Shown: positions 25,976 through 34,559 of the stretch, piece after piece | Position numbering within the stretch: position 1 is the first letter of the stretch | How the letters are laid out: every line of letters starts with the position of its first letter | Assembly (NCBI RefSeq): GCF_900186865.1 | Contig: NZ_LT906480.1 | Span: forward strand, 3,800,001-3,864,000 | Source of the DNA: Stenotrophomonas maltophilia | Lineage (GTDB): Bacteria > Pseudomonadota > Gammaproteobacteria > Xanthomonadales > Xanthomonadaceae | Length of the DNA stretch: 64,000 nucleotides | Direction of reading: 5' to 3' | Position numbers and translations under genes: made by a program | The notes under the pieces: model-generated | The model's database searches: none | Seen by the model: the letters and a program-made list of their open reading frames with translations, nothing else | What the model was told of the DNA's origin: nothing

Positions 25976-26035
25976 AGAGCCGAGCCCATGCTCGGCGGCT
26001 CTTCGTGTGCGCGCCGAGCGCGGGTCCGGCTCTAC
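25976..26035. repeat. Two SMAG-like hairpins upstream of gcvT
   Basis: GCCGAGCCCATGCTCGGC (25979-25996) and GCCGAGCGCGGGTCCGGC (26013-26030) are short palindromes; the second is followed by TCTAC, giving a GTAG head on the minus strand. They fill the gap between the nfeD stop and gcvT. Confidence 0.55.
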
Positions 26036-26475
26036 AGGGGGCGGTCTGCAGCCTCGACCCGTAGCGTGCTGCCCTGCACCGCCACCACCCGCACCAGGCT
26101 GCCGGCCTGCAGGTCCGAGCCGCTGACCTGCCAGTACGCGTCGTCGATGCTGACCCGGCCCTGCCCACCAACGATACCCTGCTGCAACGGCACCACCCGT
26201 CCGACCAGTTGTTCGGCGCGGCGGTTGAGCAACGGTGCATCGCTGGGTCGCGCCCTTGCCTTGCCCCAGCGCCGGTAGCACTGGATCGAGACAACGCTCA
26301 GCACGACGAAGGCAACGACCTGCCACAGCAATGGAATGCCGCTGAACACCGCAACCAGTACGAACACCGCCGCCGCGCCAATGCCGATCCACAGCATGAA
26401 CGCCCCGGGCGCCAACGCCTCGGCGGCAAACAGCAGCAGCGCCAGCGCGCCCCAACCGACGACTTCCCAACGCAT
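26032..26475 (-). CDS. NfeD-like membrane protein
   Basis: A 147-residue protein with two to three N-terminal membrane helices (about residues 5-65) and a C-terminal OB-fold domain (LVGRVVPLQQGIVGGQGRVS, DLQAGSLVRVVAVQGSTLRV). NfeD proteins partner with SPFH proteins in membrane microdomains. It starts one base after the stop of the upstream QmcA gene, so the two form an operon, as is common for this pair. Confidence 0.93.
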   Translation of the reverse strand: MRWEVVGWGALALLLFAAEALAPGAFMLWIGIGAAAVFVLVAVFSGIPLLWQVVAFVVLSVVSIQCYRRWGKARARPSDAPLLNRRAEQLVGRVVPLQQGIVGGQGRVSIDDAYWQVSGSDLQAGSLVRVVAVQGSTLRVEAADRPL

Positions 26476-26476
26476 G

Positions 26477-27436
26477 TCAGCCTCCGAGCGGCGGCGGCCG
26501 CTTGCCGGCGGCCTTGTTGTACTGGCTGGCCAGCGCCTGCTTCGCCAGTTCGGCCACGCCGGCGATCGAACCGATCACGCCACTGGCCTCCATCGGCATC
26601 AGCACCAGCTTCTGGTTCGGCGAACTGGCCAGCTCCTTGAACGCTTCCACGTACTTCTGCGCAACAAAGTAGTTGATCGCCTGCACGTCGCCCTCGGCAA
26701 TCGCCGCCGACACCACCTTGGTCGCCATCGCTTCGGCCTCGGCCAGGCGTTCGCGCGCCTCGGCATCGCGGAACGCAGCTTCGCGACGGCCTTCGGCCTC
26801 CAGCACGGTGGCCTGCTTTTCGCCATCGGCACGCAGGATCTCCGACTGGCGGGAACCCTCTGCCTCTAGAATCTGCGCGCGCTTCTCGCGCTCGGCCTTC
26901 ATCTGCCGCGCCATCGCATCCAGCAGGTCGCGCGGCGGCTGGATGTCGCGGATCTCGATGCGGTTGACCTTCACGCCCCAAGGATTGGTGGCATGGTCGA
27001 CCACGCTCAGCAGCTGGGCATTGATCACCTCGCGCTGGCTGAGCGATTCATCCAGGTCCATCGAACCGATCACGGTACGGATGTTGGTCTGCACCAGGGC
27101 GATCATCGCCACTTCCAGGTTCGCCACCTCATAGGCAGCCTTGGCGGCATCCAGTACCTGGAAGAACACCACGCCATCCACGCGCACGGCGGCGTTGTCC
27201 TTGGTGATCACTTCCTGGCTGGGTACATCCAGCACCTGCTCCATCATGTTCACCTTGCGCCCGACCCCGTACACGATCGGAATCAGGAAGTGCAGGCCGG
27301 GGGTCATGGTGTGCGTGTAGCGCCCGAAGCGCTCGACGGTCCATTCGTACCCCTGCGGCACCATCCGCACCGCCTTGAACAGGATCACCACGGCCACGAA
27401 GGCCAGCACCACGGTAAAGAACATGGTCGGGAACAT
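26477..27436 (-). CDS. qmcA: SPFH/band 7 protein, QmcA/slipin type
   Basis: A 319-residue inner-membrane protein: one N-terminal membrane segment (about residues 4-24), an SPFH domain (VPQGYEWTVERFGRYTHTM, PGLHFLIPIV, MMEQVLDVPSQEVITKDNA, VVDHATNPWGVKVNRIEIRD), and a long charged coiled coil (about 180-250) for oligomerisation. Such proteins form large rings that interact with FtsH and influence membrane domains. AAGGAAAG lies just ahead of the ATG at 27436. Paired with nfeD. Confidence 0.93.
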   Translation of the reverse strand: MFPTMFFTVVLAFVAVVILFKAVRMVPQGYEWTVERFGRYTHTMTPGLHFLIPIVYGVGRKVNMMEQVLDVPSQEVITKDNAAVRVDGVVFFQVLDAAKAAYEVANLEVAMIALVQTNIRTVIGSMDLDESLSQREVINAQLLSVVDHATNPWGVKVNRIEIRDIQPPRDLLDAMARQMKAEREKRAQILEAEGSRQSEILRADGEKQATVLEAEGRREAAFRDAEARERLAEAEAMATKVVSAAIAEGDVQAINYFVAQKYVEAFKELASSPNQKLVLMPMEASGVIGSIAGVAELAKQALASQYNKAAGKRPPPLGG

Positions 27437-27502
27437 CTTGCTTTCCTTATCTATGACGTCCAGGCCCCAGCATAGCGCGTGAAGGCCGCATTCACAGCGG
27501 AG

Positions 27503-27805
27503 CTACCAAGGCATGCGCCCGCGCAGGATGTCGGCGAACATCACCCAGTCGCCCATGAACGAGTACAGCGGGTGCTGGAAGGTGGCCGGGCGGTTCTTCT
27601 CGAAAAAGAAATGGCCAACCCAGGCGAAGCCGTAACCGCAGACCAGGGCAGCCAGCAGCAGCACCGGCTGCCCACGCAGGATCGCCGCCGCGACCAGCAG
27701 CAGTACGCCGCAGCTGCCGATGAAATGCAGGCGGCGCGACACCGGGTGGCGATGCTCGCTGAGGTAGAACGGATAGAACTCGCGGAAGCTGGCGAAGCGG
27801 GACAT
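27503..27805 (-). CDS. Small Mpo1/DUF962-like membrane protein
   Basis: A 100-residue protein starting at ATG 27805 after GGAG. It has the DUF962 pattern: MSRFASFREFYPFYLSEHRH, HPVSRRLHFIG, two hydrophobic segments, GYGFAWVGHFFFEKNRPATF and HPLYSFMGDWVMF. Conserved His residues resemble the metal-binding site of the yeast 2-hydroxy fatty acid dioxygenase Mpo1. The bacterial role is unproven. It is a single gene between qmcA and the ynfA-mazG run. Confidence 0.85.
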   Translation of the reverse strand: MSRFASFREFYPFYLSEHRHPVSRRLHFIGSCGVLLLVAAAILRGQPVLLLAALVCGYGFAWVGHFFFEKNRPATFQHPLYSFMGDWVMFADILRGRMPW

Positions 27806-27911
27806 GCGCGTGCTCCGGGAACCAGGGTCGTCGCCATCATGCACCATCGCTGACCTTGTGGCGCCGAGCTAGGCCCGGCTTGCGCGCGCCAGCGCGGTCG
27901 GAAGGAGGCGC

Positions 27912-27934
27912 AGCCACGCATGGCCCGGCGCTAC
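27912..27934 (-). repeat. SMAG-like repeat overlapping the ynfA stop codon
   Basis: On the minus strand GTAGCGCCGGGCCATGCGTG begins inside the last codons of ynfA: the TAG stop (27931-27933) is part of the GTAG head. Confidence 0.55.
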
Positions 27935-28260
27935 CCTGATGAGGTGCGCGGCCCGAACATGATCACCGCCATGCCGGCCAGGCACAGCGCAGCGCCCAGC
28001 AGGTCCCAGCGGCTGGGGCGGATGCCGTCGACCAACCACAACCAGAACAGCGCGGTGCCGATGTACACGCCACCGTAGGCGGCATAGACCCGTCCACTGG
28101 CAGTCGGGTGCAGAGTCAGCAGCCAAGCGAACAGGGCCAGGCTGGCCGCGGCCGGCAGCAGCAGCCAGACGCTGCCTCCCTTGCGCAGCCACAACCATGG
28201 CAGGTAACAGCCGACGATCTCGGCCAGCGCGGTCAGCAGGAACAGGCCAAGCGTCTTCAC
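27931..28260 (-). CDS. ynfA: YnfA/UPF0060 family membrane protein
   Basis: A 109-residue protein with four membrane helices, the normal YnfA size, showing [38 protein letters not shown] and [20 protein letters not shown]. Some homologues act as SMR-like efflux proteins. The start GTG at 28260 overlaps the mazG TGA (GTGA), so translation is probably coupled. Its TAG stop lies inside a SMAG-type repeat head. Confidence 0.93.
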   Translation of the reverse strand: MKTLGLFLLTALAEIVGCYLPWLWLRKGGSVWLLLPAAASLALFAWLLTLHPTASGRVYAAYGGVYIGTALFWLWLVDGIRPSRWDLLGAALCLAGMAVIMFGPRTSSG

Positions 28261-29096
28261 GCTTTTTCTGCTGCCTTGGCGTGCTGCCACAGCGCTTCCT
28301 GCGCATCCAGGCTCATCGCAGCCAGCGCCCCACCCTGCGCGTCGGCCTGCGCTTCCATCGCGCGGAAGCGGCGTTCGAACTTGTGGTTGGCCCCGCGCAG
28401 CGCCGCACCCAGGTCGATGTCGGCATGGCGGGCCAGGTTGGCGCAGACGAACAGCAGGTCGCCCAGTTCTTCCTGCAGCCGCACCTTGTTGCCGGCGATA
28501 TCGCCGCGCTCGAACTCCTCGCGCAGTTCCTGCAGTTCCTCGGCCGCCTTGTCCAGCACCGGCAACGGGCCGGGCCAGTCGAAGCCGACCTTGGCCGCAC
28601 GCGACTGCAGCTTCACCGCCCGCTGCCATTCCGGCAGCCCGCGCGAAATGCCGGCCAGCGCGGAGGTGTCCTGCTCGCCCTTGGCGGCACGCTCGGCACG
28701 CTTGATCGCATCCCAGTTGCGCGTCACGCCGTCGGCATCGTCGACGCTCACGTCGGCGAACACGTGCGGGTGACGGCGCTGCATCTTGTCGCTGATCGCG
28801 CGTGCGACCTCGGCGAAGGCAAAGGCCCCCTGCTCTTCGGCCATGCGCGCATGGAACACCACCTGCAGCAGCAGGTCGCCCAGCTCGTCACAGAGATCGT
28901 CGAGATCGCCACGGTCGATCGCATCGGCCACCTCGTAGGCTTCCTCGATGGTGTACGGCGCGATGGTTGCGAAGTTCTGCTCCAGATCCCAAGGGCAGCC
29001 GCCCTGCGGGTCGCGCAGGCGCGCCATGATCGCCAGCAGGCGCTCCAGCTCGTGGGCGGCGGCGCTGCCGGTGGTGGGGGTGTCGTGCGCGCTCAT
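28257..29096 (-). CDS. mazG: Nucleoside triphosphate pyrophosphohydrolase MazG
   Basis: A 279-residue house-cleaning pyrophosphohydrolase. Two MazG repeats are visible: residues about 20-105 ([46 protein letters not shown]) and about 165-240 ([33 protein letters not shown]), each with the EExxE/ExxD metal sites. The ATG at 29096 follows TGGAGGCC. It overlaps ynfA by three bases and starts 14 bases after the cysQ stop, so cysQ-mazG-ynfA is one unit. Confidence 0.96.
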   Translation of the reverse strand: MSAHDTPTTGSAAAHELERLLAIMARLRDPQGGCPWDLEQNFATIAPYTIEEAYEVADAIDRGDLDDLCDELGDLLLQVVFHARMAEEQGAFAFAEVARAISDKMQRRHPHVFADVSVDDADGVTRNWDAIKRAERAAKGEQDTSALAGISRGLPEWQRAVKLQSRAAKVGFDWPGPLPVLDKAAEELQELREEFERGDIAGNKVRLQEELGDLLFVCANLARHADIDLGAALRGANHKFERRFRAMEAQADAQGGALAAMSLDAQEALWQHAKAAEKA

Positions 29097-29109
29097 GCGG
29101 CCTCCAGGG

Positions 29110-29913
29110 TCAGTCGGACAACCAGTCGCGCCATGGCAGGCTGGTATCACCAAGGGCAATGAAATCACCGTTCAACAGGGTTTCGCGGCGGTTGTAGCGG
29201 AACGGCTTGCCGGTCGCGGCCGACAGTACCGCACCGCCGGCGGCGTGCAGTACGCACTGGCCGGCAGCGGTATCCCATTCGGAGGTCGGGCCCAGCCGAG
29301 GGTAGACATCCAGGCCGCCTTCGGCGATCCGGCAGAATTTCAGCGACGAGCCCTGCGCGATGGTCTCGATGCGGCCCATGCGCGCCAGCAGCGCCTCGGT
29401 TTCCGGCGAGCGGTGCGAACGGCTGGCGGCAACGCGCAGCGGGGCGGTGGCCGGCGTGCGGGTGCGCAGCACGGTGTCGTGCAGGCCCTGCCGGCGATAG
29501 GCCAGCTCGCCACGCATGGCATGCCAGACGATGCCGGTCACCGGGGCCAGCACCACGCCGAAGGCCGGTGCGCCCTGGTAGATCAGCGCGATGTTGACGC
29601 TGAATTCGCCGTTGCGCTTGACGAACTCGCGGGTGCCGTCGAGCGGGTCGACCAGCCAGTAGGCACCCCAGTGGCGGCGCTGCTCCCAGCCCACCTGCGC
29701 CGATTCCTCGGACAGGATGGGCAGGTCCGGGGTCAGCTGCTGCAGGCCCTGCTCGATGACCTGGTTGGCCGCCAGGTCGGCACTGGTGACCGGGCTGTTG
29801 TCGTCCTTGATCTGCACGTCGAAGCCATCGGCATAGACCTGCATGATGGCCTGTCCGGCTTCCTGGGCGATGGCGATGGCAGTCTCGCGCAGGTCCGTGG
29901 TCAGTTTGATCAT
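29110..29913 (-). CDS. cysQ: 3'(2'),5'-bisphosphate nucleotidase CysQ
   Basis: A 267-residue phosphatase of the inositol monophosphatase fold that removes PAP made in sulfate assimilation. Metal-site motifs are EESAQ (about residue 69), WLVDPLDGTREF and a C-terminal SEWDTAAGQCVL. Its ATG at 29913 overlaps the nudE stop (ATGA), so the nudE-cysQ pair is translationally coupled, as in many gammaproteobacteria. Confidence 0.95.
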   Translation of the reverse strand: MIKLTTDLRETAIAIAQEAGQAIMQVYADGFDVQIKDDNSPVTSADLAANQVIEQGLQQLTPDLPILSEESAQVGWEQRRHWGAYWLVDPLDGTREFVKRNGEFSVNIALIYQGAPAFGVVLAPVTGIVWHAMRGELAYRRQGLHDTVLRTRTPATAPLRVAASRSHRSPETEALLARMGRIETIAQGSSLKFCRIAEGGLDVYPRLGPTSEWDTAAGQCVLHAAGGAVLSAATGKPFRYNRRETLLNGDFIALGDTSLPWRDWLSD

Positions 29914-30473
29914 CGCAATCCCTGCAGCCACTGGCGGGCGATGAACAGCGCCGCCAGCGAGCGTCCCTCGGAGAAGTCCTCGCGCAGCATCAGCTGGTCC
30001 AGCTCGGCCAGCTTCCACGGGATGACTTCCAGTTCTTCCGGCTCGTCGCCGGCCAGCTTTTCCGGGTACAGGTCGCGCGCCACCACCAGCCACGACTGGT
30101 GGCTCATGTAGGTGGGGGCCAGGGTCATCGCGCGCAGCACGTCTACCCGGCGCGCACCATAACCGGCCTCTTCCTTCAGTTCGCGGTCCGCGGCCTGCTC
30201 GGGGGTCTCGCCGGCGTCGATCCGGCCCTTGACCAGCCCCAGTTCGTAGCGGTGCATGCCGGCAGCGTATTCACGTACCAGCAGCACGGTCTCGTCGTCG
30301 AGCATCGGCACCACTACCACCGCACCATGGCCACGGCTGACCAGCCGCTCGAAGCGGCGGCGTTCGCCGTTGGAGAACTCCAGGTCCAGATGCTGGCGCT
30401 GGAAGGGACCGTTCTCCTCATCGGTGATCCGATGGATGATCGGCAAGCGACGGCCGGCACGGTCATCGTTCAT
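29910..30473 (-). CDS. nudE: ADP compounds hydrolase NudE
   Basis: A 187-residue Nudix hydrolase. The Nudix box GRIDAGETPEQAADRELKEE continues AGY and fits Gx5Ex7REUxEExGU. FERLVSRGHGAVVVVPMLDD and RYELGLVKGRID match NudE, which hydrolyses ADP-ribose, NADH and Ap3A. The ATG at 30473 is chosen over a frame extension of 31 arginine-rich codons. Adjacency to cysQ supports the assignment. It reads divergently from bioA. Confidence 0.94.
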   Translation of the reverse strand: MNDDRAGRRLPIIHRITDEENGPFQRQHLDLEFSNGERRRFERLVSRGHGAVVVVPMLDDETVLLVREYAAGMHRYELGLVKGRIDAGETPEQAADRELKEEAGYGARRVDVLRAMTLAPTYMSHQSWLVVARDLYPEKLAGDEPEELEVIPWKLAELDQLMLREDFSEGRSLAALFIARQWLQGLR

Positions 30474-30550
30474 GCGGAATCTCCGCGGCGGCCGGCGCCT
30501 GCGCCGGGGCCGATAGAATGTGCAGGCAGCAACATGTTCATGAGCCCGAA

Positions 30551-31942
30551 ATGCTAGCAGACCCAACCCCCTCCCCGCTGGCCCAGCACTGGCGGCAACG
30601 CGACCTGCAGGTGCTGTGGCACCCGTGCACGCAGATGCGTGAACACCCGGACACCCTGCCGCTGGTGCCGATCGCCCGCGGCGAAGGTGCCTGGCTGATC
30701 GACCACGATGGCAATCGCTACCTGGATGCGGTCAGCAGCTGGTGGACCAACCTGTTCGGCCATGCCGAACCGCGCATCGGTGGCGCCATCGCCGCCCAGG
30801 CCACGCAGCTGGAACAGGTGATGCTGGCCGGCTTCGGCCATGAGCCAGCCATCACCCTGGCCGAACGCCTGCTGGCGCTGGCCCCGCGCCAGCCTGGCCG
30901 CGAACCGCTGGCCAAGGTGTTCTACGCCGACAACGGCTCCGCCGGCGTGGAAGTGGCGCTGAAGATGACCTTCCAGTATTTCCAGAACCGTGGGGAACCG
31001 CGGCGCACGCGTTTCATCGCACTGGAGAACGGCTACCACGGCGAGACCCTGGGCGCGCTGGCGCTGGGTGACATCCCGCTGTATCGCCGCGTCTATGCGC
31101 CGCTGCTGGCCGAAGGGCTGTTCGCGCCGTCGCCTGACGCTTACCTGGCCGAGCCCGGCCAGAGCGCCGCGGATCGCGCGCGCCAGGCCGCCGATGGCCT
31201 GGCTACGCTGTTCGACCAGCATCCGGGCGAGATCTGTGCGGTGATCCTGGAGCCACGCCTGCAGTGCGCGGGCGGCATGCGCATGCATGACCCGGTGTAC
31301 CTGCAGCGGGTGCGCGAACTGTGTGATGCGCACGGTGCATTCATGATCGCCGACGAGATCGCCACCGGTTTCGGCCGCACCGGCACCCTGTTCGCCTGCG
31401 AGCAGGCCGGAGTGATGCCAGACCTGATGTGCCTCTCGAAAGGCCTGACCGGCGGCTTCCTGCCGCTGGCCGCCGTGCTGGCGACGCAGGCCCTGTACGA
31501 CGCGTTCCTCGACGACTCGCGCGAGCGCGCGTTCCTGCACTCGCACAGCTACACCGGTAACCCGCTGGCCTGCGCGGCTGCGCTGGCGACGCTGGACATC
31601 TTCCGCGACGACGATGTGATCGCCCGCAACCGTGGCATCGCCTCGGTGATGGGCGCGCTGGCTGCGCCATTGAGCGACCATCCGCACGTGGCCGACGTCC
31701 GCCAGGCCGGCATGGTGGTGGCCTTCGAGCTGTCGCGGGATGGCAACAAGCGCACGCCGTTCGATCCGGCGCTGCGACTGGGCCTGCACGCCTACAAGGC
31801 TGCGCTGAAACGTGGCGTGGTGCTGCGTCCGCTGGGCGACGTGCTGTACTGGATGCCACCCTACTGCGTGGATGACGAACAACTGGAGCTGCTGGCACAT
31901 ACCACGCTGGCGGCGATTGACGAGGCGATTGCATGCGCGTGA
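30551..31942 (+). CDS. bioA: Adenosylmethionine-8-amino-7-oxononanoate aminotransferase
   Basis: A 463-residue PLP aminotransferase converting KAPA to DAPA in biotin synthesis, using S-adenosylmethionine as amino donor. Features: WHPCTQM near residue 24, SSWWTNLFGHAEPRI, GSAGVEVALKM, ENGYHGETLGAL, DEIATGFGRTGTLFACE and the PLP lysine Lys297 in CLSKGLTGGFLPL. It is apart from other bio genes, and I see no BirA operator ahead of it. A TAGAAT at 30514-30519 may be its -10. The 3' end overlaps rsmE by ten bases. Confidence 0.97.
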   Translation: MLADPTPSPLAQHWRQRDLQVLWHPCTQMREHPDTLPLVPIARGEGAWLIDHDGNRYLDAVSSWWTNLFGHAEPRIGGAIAAQATQLEQVMLAGFGHEPAITLAERLLALAPRQPGREPLAKVFYADNGSAGVEVALKMTFQYFQNRGEPRRTRFIALENGYHGETLGALALGDIPLYRRVYAPLLAEGLFAPSPDAYLAEPGQSAADRARQAADGLATLFDQHPGEICAVILEPRLQCAGGMRMHDPVYLQRVRELCDAHGAFMIADEIATGFGRTGTLFACEQAGVMPDLMCLSKGLTGGFLPLAAVLATQALYDAFLDDSRERAFLHSHSYTGNPLACAAALATLDIFRDDDVIARNRGIASVMGALAAPLSDHPHVADVRQAGMVVAFELSRDGNKRTPFDPALRLGLHAYKAALKRGVVLRPLGDVLYWMPPYCVDDEQLELLAHTTLAAIDEAIACA

Positions 31943-32670
31943 CCCGCTGCCCCATCGACCTGGCGCTGCACAGCGGCCAGACCGTGACCCTGCCGGAAGA
32001 GACGGCCAACCATCTGGTGCGGGTGATGCGCCTGCGCGAGGGTGATACCTGCGTGCTGTTCAACGGCGATGGCCACGACTACAGCGCCACGCTGACTGCC
32101 GCCGGCAAGCGCGAGGTGCAGGTGCGCATCGATGCGGTGCAGGCGGTGGACAACGAATCGCCGCTGGCGATCACTCTGCTGCAGGGCATTGCCCGAGGCG
32201 AGAAGATGGACCTGATCCTGCAGAAGGCCACCGAGCTGGGCGTGAGCGCCATCGTTCCGGTGAATGCCGAGCGCACCGAAGTGAAGCTGGATGCCGCGCG
32301 CGCGGAGAAGCGCGTAGCGCACTGGAACAACGTGGTGACCTCGGCCTGCGGCCAGTCCGGGCGCGCGCGCATTCCGCAGGTGGGCTCGCCGGTGTCATTG
32401 GCGCAGGCGGCGGCGACGCTGCCGGCCGATACGCTGCGGCTGACGCTGGACCCGCACGGTGCCCATCGCCTGTCGACGCTCGACGCGGCGCCGACGGGCG
32501 GCATCGTGATCGCGATCGGCCCGGAAGGCGGCTGGTCGCCGCGCGACCGGGATCAGCTGGCAGCGGCAGGATTCCAGGGCCTGCAGCTGGGGCCGCGCAT
32601 CCTGCGCACGGAGACCGCCGGGCTGGCCGCGATCGCGGCATTGCAGGCGCGGTTGGGCGACCTGGGGTAA
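31933..32670 (+). CDS. rsmE: 16S rRNA m3U1498 methyltransferase RsmE
   Basis: A 245-residue SPOUT methyltransferase that modifies U1498 of 16S rRNA. The N-terminal PUA-like part (HLVRVMRLREGD, LFNGDGHDY) precedes the trefoil-knot motifs QKATELGVSAIVPV, ACGQSGRARIPQV, IAIGPEGGWSPRD and LGPRILRTETAGLAAIAALQ. It begins inside the end of bioA, so they are co-transcribed. Two inverted SMAG repeats follow its stop at 12 bases. Confidence 0.97.
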   Translation: MRVTRCPIDLALHSGQTVTLPEETANHLVRVMRLREGDTCVLFNGDGHDYSATLTAAGKREVQVRIDAVQAVDNESPLAITLLQGIARGEKMDLILQKATELGVSAIVPVNAERTEVKLDAARAEKRVAHWNNVVTSACGQSGRARIPQVGSPVSLAQAAATLPADTLRLTLDPHGAHRLSTLDAAPTGGIVIAIGPEGGWSPRDRDQLAAAGFQGLQLGPRILRTETAGLAAIAALQARLGDLG

Positions 32671-32681
32671 GGTTGATTGGT

Positions 32682-32747
32682 GGTAGTGCCGGCCGCTGGC
32701 CGGCATCCAAGGGATCATGAGGTTGCCGGCCAGCGGCCGGCACTACC
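32682..32747. repeat. Inverted pair of SMAG/REP elements (REPIN-like)
   Basis: GTAG-headed GTAGTGCCGGCCGCTGGCCG (32683 on) and its near-perfect reverse complement (32725-32747) flank a 20-base spacer. This head-to-head doublet matches the SMAG repeat family known from S. maltophilia and separates convergent rsmE and chpC. Confidence 0.88.
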
Positions 32748-32772
32748 GGGAACCCGACCGGCGGATTGCCGA

Positions 32773-33237
32773 TCAGGCCGCCAGCGAATCCAGCGCGGCT
32801 TCCAGCGCATCCAGGTTCGGCAGCAGCGCGCTCTGCTCACCCAGCAGCACGCGCATGTGCACGATCTGCGGCAGGGTTTCCTCGGAAGCATCGGCCAGCA
32901 GGCCATCGCGCGGCACCGAGATCAACTGCGGGAAATTCTGCGTCAGCAGCGCGTAGTACGGGCGCTGCGCGTTGCCGCTGAGGGCCTTCAGCACGACGAC
33001 CTTGTTGTGGCCGCCCACGGCTTCCTCGCCCAGGCCGGAAAGGCGCGCGAACGACACCAGCGGCACCTGCCAGCCGTGCCAGCCGATTTCGCCGACCAGC
33101 CAGCGCGGGGCGTCGGAAACCGGCTGCACCGGCACCCGCGACATCATTTCGGCCACGGTGGCATTGGGCAGCAGCACGCGCTCGTTGCCGGCCTGGATCA
33201 GGACGCCGCGGATTTCGTCATTGCTGGCATAGCTCAT
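32773..33237 (-). CDS. chpC: CheW-like protein ChpC
   Basis: A 154-residue single CheW domain (VLIQAGNERVLLPNATVAEM, RWLVGEIGWHGWQVPLVSFA). It would act as an adaptor linking receptors to the ChpA kinase of the pilus chemosensory system. Its ATG overlaps the chpB stop by four bases, placing it last in the pilG-pilH-pilI-pilJ-chpA-chpB-chpC operon. Naming follows P. aeruginosa gene order. Confidence 0.87.
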   Translation of the reverse strand: MSYASNDEIRGVLIQAGNERVLLPNATVAEMMSRVPVQPVSDAPRWLVGEIGWHGWQVPLVSFARLSGLGEEAVGGHNKVVVLKALSGNAQRPYYALLTQNFPQLISVPRDGLLADASEETLPQIVHMRVLLGEQSALLPNLDALEAALDSLAA

Positions 33238-34559
33238 GGTGCCTCTCCGTTATCGTCTTCCACGCCCCAGCGCGAGGCGATGGCCTGCGCCAGTTCCTGT
33301 GGCTCACCCGCCACCATGCCAGCGGCGACCACCGCCGTGGCTGCGGCAGGGTCATAGCAGCCCTCGCCGACCTGCCCGGCCACCCAGGCACCGGCGGCGG
33401 CCAGATCCAGCGCCGGACCCACATGCGCAAGGTCGGCGCCGCTGAGCAGGACCAGCGCAGTGTGGTCGGCCGGCAGCCCGGCAATCGAAATGCCTTGCGC
33501 GTCGCTGACGAAATACAGGCCGTCGCTGGCGGCCTGCACGCCGATGTCATCGGCCAGCACGTGCACTTCACCGGGTGTTGCACGCTGGCCGGCTTCGGCC
33601 AGCTGCACCGGCAGCGGCGACACCCGTGCCATCTGCTTGACCAGGTTGCCGTAGCGGCCACCGTCCAGGCGCATGTGCACCAGCACCGGCACGCTCAGCG
33701 ACGATGGCAGCGCACCGAGCAGGCGGCGCAGCGCATCCGGGCCGCCAATGCCGGCCAGCACCAGCAGCGAGCCGGCACGTGCGCCCGCAGGCGCCGCAGT
33801 GTCCAGGTCCACCAGGCTGAGGTGATCGGTATCGAAGGACGGCAGCGGGGCTTCCATCGCGGCGCTGTACCCGGTGGCTGCGGGTGCGTCTGCTACGTCC
33901 TCGACCAGTGACCACGCGGTGTGGTCGAAGGACACCGGCGGCGTTGCCGGTGTGGCAACCGGCTGCATCGGCGCTGCCTCCAGCGGCTCCGCCACCACCG
34001 GCTGCAGCGCGGCCAGTGCCTGCTCCAGCGCGATCGGTTCGTGCAGGTGCGCCGGTGGCGCATACAGGCTGTCCGCCGGCACCTCGTCGGCCCAGCTCAA
34101 TGCCTGGTCCAGATGCGGCTGGAGCGCTTCTTCCCGTGGTGCCGGCGGCGGTGCCGGGTGGCCCGGTTCCAGCTGCAGGGCGGGTTCGTCTTCCGCACCC
34201 GGCGGCAGCACCTGCTGGTGGCCGTGCAGCTTGGCGGCCAGGTGGCGGCCCCAGCGCTGTGCCTCCCAACCATCACGGCGCGCCGCCAGCTCGGCTTCGT
34301 CGAAGACCAGGGTCAGGCCTGGTGCGGACAGCACCGCTTCAAGCCGCTCCAGAGCATCCTCGATGGCCGCTTCCAGCGCGATCACCACGAACTGTGGACG
34401 CGCGTCCTGCAGCAGCTGCGGCTCCAGGCCATTGGGGTCGTCTTCCAGCACCAGCTGCACATCGGCATGCGACAACGCCTCGCGCAGGCGCTCGCGCGCC
34501 GCGCCAGGACGGGCCAGCAGGGCGACGGCCGGGGCCGCCTGGGCTTCACTCACGGACAC
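33234..34559 (-). CDS. chpB: ChpB, degenerate CheB-like methylesterase
   Basis: A 441-residue protein. Residues about 1-80 resemble a receiver fold without the phosphorylatable Asp; a Pro/Ala/Glu-rich linker follows; residues about 265-435 align with the CheB catalytic domain. The expected GASTGG nucleophile motif reads LAGIGGPDALRRLL, so the Ser is missing. The His motif (VPVLVHMRLDGG) remains, and the LTGMGxDG Asp motif is altered (LLSGADLAHVG). It is therefore unlikely to demethylate PilJ. The start is GTG at 34559 or 34553, inside the chpA end. Confidence 0.8.
   Translation of the reverse strand: MSVSEAQAAPAVALLARPGAARERLREALSHADVQLVLEDDPNGLEPQLLQDARPQFVVIALEAAIEDALERLEAVLSAPGLTLVFDEAELAARRDGWEAQRWGRHLAAKLHGHQQVLPPGAEDEPALQLEPGHPAPPPAPREEALQPHLDQALSWADEVPADSLYAPPAHLHEPIALEQALAALQPVVAEPLEAAPMQPVATPATPPVSFDHTAWSLVEDVADAPAATGYSAAMEAPLPSFDTDHLSLVDLDTAAPAGARAGSLLVLAGIGGPDALRRLLGALPSSLSVPVLVHMRLDGGRYGNLVKQMARVSPLPVQLAEAGQRATPGEVHVLADDIGVQAASDGLYFVSDAQGISIAGLPADHTALVLLSGADLAHVGPALDLAAAGAWVAGQVGEGCYDPAAATAVVAAGMVAGEPQELAQAIASRWGVEDDNGEAP

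Noticed and set aside
25888..26031. A possible glycine riboswitch ahead of gcvT.
   Set aside because: The leader holds only SMAG-like hairpins and a likely -10 box close to the gene. I could not find the paired aptamer architecture.
30474..30550. A possible BirA (biotin repressor) operator before bioA.
   Set aside because: No TTGTAACC-type or other AT-rich dyad is visible in this GC-rich 77-base gap.
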